Shown here: piece by piece, positions 21,235 through 22,498 of the stretch | Layout: each line of letters begins with the position of its first letter | Position numbering within the stretch: position 1 is the stretch's first letter | NCBI GenBank assembly: GCA_027346925.1 | Contig: DAIERH010000012.1 | Location: forward strand, 1-22,498 | Reading direction: 5' to 3' | Source: Geobacter sp. | GTDB lineage: Bacteria; Desulfobacterota; Desulfuromonadia; Geobacterales; Pseudopelobacteraceae | Length of the DNA: 22,498 bases | Program-made: the position numbers and the translations under genes | The notes under the pieces: model-generated | What the model was told of the DNA's origin: nothing | The model's database searches: none | What the model saw: the letters and a program-made list of their open reading frames with translations, nothing else

Positions 21235-22082
21235 GATTCTTTTTCCCGCACCAGAATGCCGATGGCGAGCAGCAGACCTATTGCAAGGGCAAATACCGCC
21301 ATTCCGGCAAATTCGTGGAAAAAACCCTTTGCAGCAGCAGCTCCCGCGTAGTTGGAAAGGATGCCGGTCACGACTACCCTCAGGGTGTTGGTAAAGAGCG
21401 CCAATGGCAGGGCGGACACTATGACGATCCAACGTTTTATTGACGAGGCCTGCATCAAAAAGGCATAGGCGGTGCTGATGGCAAGAAGCGACATGAGCGA
21501 GCGGATGCCGCTGCACGCATCGGCTACCTCAAGGGTTATGGAGGGGAACATGATGATGTTCCCTTCACGTATGACCACAAGTCCCATGAACTTCATAATC
21601 CCTACGGAAAGCCGGGTCACGAAAAGCTTCAAGGGAAAGGTAAGCGCGTCGTAGACGATGTACGGCAGAGGCACCATGAAGAGGAGGTACAGGATCGGAA
21701 AGCGGGCGGTCTTAAAGGCTTGCGTGCCGAAGAAATACAATGTGATGCCGGCAAGGAGCACGACCAGCGAAGAACGGAGAGTGAAATATTCGCTGGCGAG
21801 CGACCCTATGATCAACTGGACAAGGGCGATGATGATGACGACGAGCCCCATGTTTGCGGGTTGAACAGGCGCAGTTTTCAGTTCGCCGAATCGCTGGTAA
21901 AGGAAATATCCCGCTATGAGCGGTACGAGGAAGCCATGGGAGTAGTTGTCATCCTGGTACCACTGGACCGCCATTTCCGGCACAATGGTGCCGTAAACCA
22001 CAACCAGCAACATGAGCACCAGTAATAGGTCAAACCGGTAACGATAGAGTGATTCGGAAAGGGGTATTCGCATTGCCGTCAT
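21231..22082 (-). CDS. Exosortase (XrtA-like), PEP-CTERM protein-sorting transpeptidase
   Basis: About 283 residues from the chosen start; polytopic with around eight hydrophobic helices. The catalytic triad of exosortases is visible in order: Cys190 in EVADACSGIRSL, Arg235 in NTLRVVVTG, and His256 in FFHEFAGMAVF. DDNYSHGFLVPLIA near 44-57 is the usual N-terminal block. The enzyme is expected to cleave PEP-CTERM sorting signals and pass the protein to a surface acceptor. Neighbouring epsI and prsK/prsR point to the XrtA/EpsH subtype. Several ATGs (22109, 22106, 22091, 22082, 22073) fit; none has a strong Shine-Dalgarno. GGATGG 5 nt before 22082 is the best, so I chose it. No PEP-CTERM substrate gene is in this window. 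Confidence 0.9.
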   Translation of the reverse strand: MTAMRIPLSESLYRYRFDLLLVLMLLVVVYGTIVPEMAVQWYQDDNYSHGFLVPLIAGYFLYQRFGELKTAPVQPANMGLVVIIIALVQLIIGSLASEYFTLRSSLVVLLAGITLYFFGTQAFKTARFPILYLLFMVPLPYIVYDALTFPLKLFVTRLSVGIMKFMGLVVIREGNIIMFPSITLEVADACSGIRSLMSLLAISTAYAFLMQASSIKRWIVIVSALPLALFTNTLRVVVTGILSNYAGAAAAKGFFHEFAGMAVFALAIGLLLAIGILVREKES

Positions 22083-22498
22083 ATGAACCATCCATATCCA
22101 TTTCATCATGAGGTCGTGGAACGTGCTTCTGTGCGGACGATTTCCACTATCTGTCGTGTTATCACAAACCATGCCAGCATGCTGCGCATAAAAACATAAT
22201 AATAACAATATGTTGCGACTGGGGTGTTCAGGAGTTCGCTTTCGGGGGATGTTAAGGCGTTCAAAGCGTCCGTACTGGACAAGAGCGGGAAAGAAAGGTG
22301 GGAAAACGGTTCATCCGGGTTGTTAAAATAATTGCGACTGTTAACTTCAGAGCGCTGAAAAGGGAATCCGCGAGACTATGGCCACGGGATTGTTTTCATA
22401 TCATGGCGGGCAGGCTCCTTGTTTCACATGGACGGAATGGAGCATGCCACAGGCGCAACACAATTAACATCAGGTGCACTTGTTAACACGTTGCCAAA
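22083..22498. other. Probable control region upstream of the exosortase operon
   Basis: About 416 nt without a convincing gene, visibly richer in A and T than the coding regions. A 62-codon frame on the + strand (22298-22486) has no family features or good ribosome binding site and is not called. Two imperfect sigma54-like sites read toward the exosortase: TGGCAT...GTGA (22176-22162) and TGGCC...TCGC (22384-22370). An imperfect inverted repeat CAAC..TTAAC / GTTAA..GTTG spans 22456-22493. Any promoter for the operon probably lies here, but none is strong. The next gene is beyond the window. Confidence 0.45.

Noticed and set aside
22298..22486. 62-codon + strand frame at the right edge
   Set aside because: GTG start without clear Shine-Dalgarno, no domain, and composition (many Arg/His/Cys) typical of chance frames.

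Overview
The window looks like a chromosomal segment of a Geobacter-type deltaproteobacterium (Geobacterales/Desulfuromonadia). I base this on the combination of type II pseudopilin genes next to ftsEX-envC-ctpA-yibQ, a GC-rich isoprenoid/exonuclease VII block (xseA-xseB-ispA-dxs), a PEP-CTERM/exosortase locus with PrsK/PrsR, and a dispersed-type palindromic repeat. No database search was possible, so the assignment is an inference from gene content and family recognition.

Layout. Region 1 (1-6588, + strand): the 3' end of an unidentified gene, two type II secretion-type pseudopilins, then ftsE and ftsX (44-nt overlap), an EnvC-like degenerate LytM protein, a CtpA-type S41 protease and a YibQ-like divergent polysaccharide deacetylase. 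This is a cell-division and envelope-remodelling block: FtsEX with an EnvC-type activator controls septal amidases, CtpA proteases trim envelope proteins, and YibQ is the usual genomic partner of EnvC. A strong bidirectional terminator at 6611-6637 closes it.

Region 2 (6662-8190): a solitary ParA/MinD-type ATPase on the minus strand, with a C-terminal half carrying a CxxC...HxxC cluster. It is transcribed divergently from xseA through two back-to-back sigma70-like promoters whose -35 boxes sit in one near-palindrome.

Region 3 (8191-14689, + strand): xseA, xseB, ispA and dxs, then a stand-alone J-domain mini-protein and a secreted TPR plus HExxH metallopeptidase, a tRNA-Pro(UGG) and a terminator. 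XseAB is exonuclease VII; IspA and Dxs make isoprenoid precursors for quinones and undecaprenyl carriers. A compound palindromic repeat of about 180 bp lies between xseB and ispA.

Region 4 (14709-22082, minus strand): an operon-like run transcribed xrt (exosortase) - epsI - tviB - wbpP/tviC - prsK - prsR. It combines the PEP-CTERM protein-sorting enzyme, its EpsI partner, two enzymes making UDP-N-acetylhexosaminuronic acid for an exopolysaccharide, and the membrane kinase/sigma54-activator pair that controls PEP-CTERM systems. The last 0.4 kb (22083-22498) is AT-richer, holds no convincing gene and is the probable control region.

I did not find CRISPR arrays, insertion sequences, prophage genes or a clearly undescribed multi-gene system. 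The least explained elements are the ParA-CxxC/HxxC protein, the palindromic repeat, the J-protein/TPR-protease pair and the pseudopilin cluster translationally abutting ftsE.
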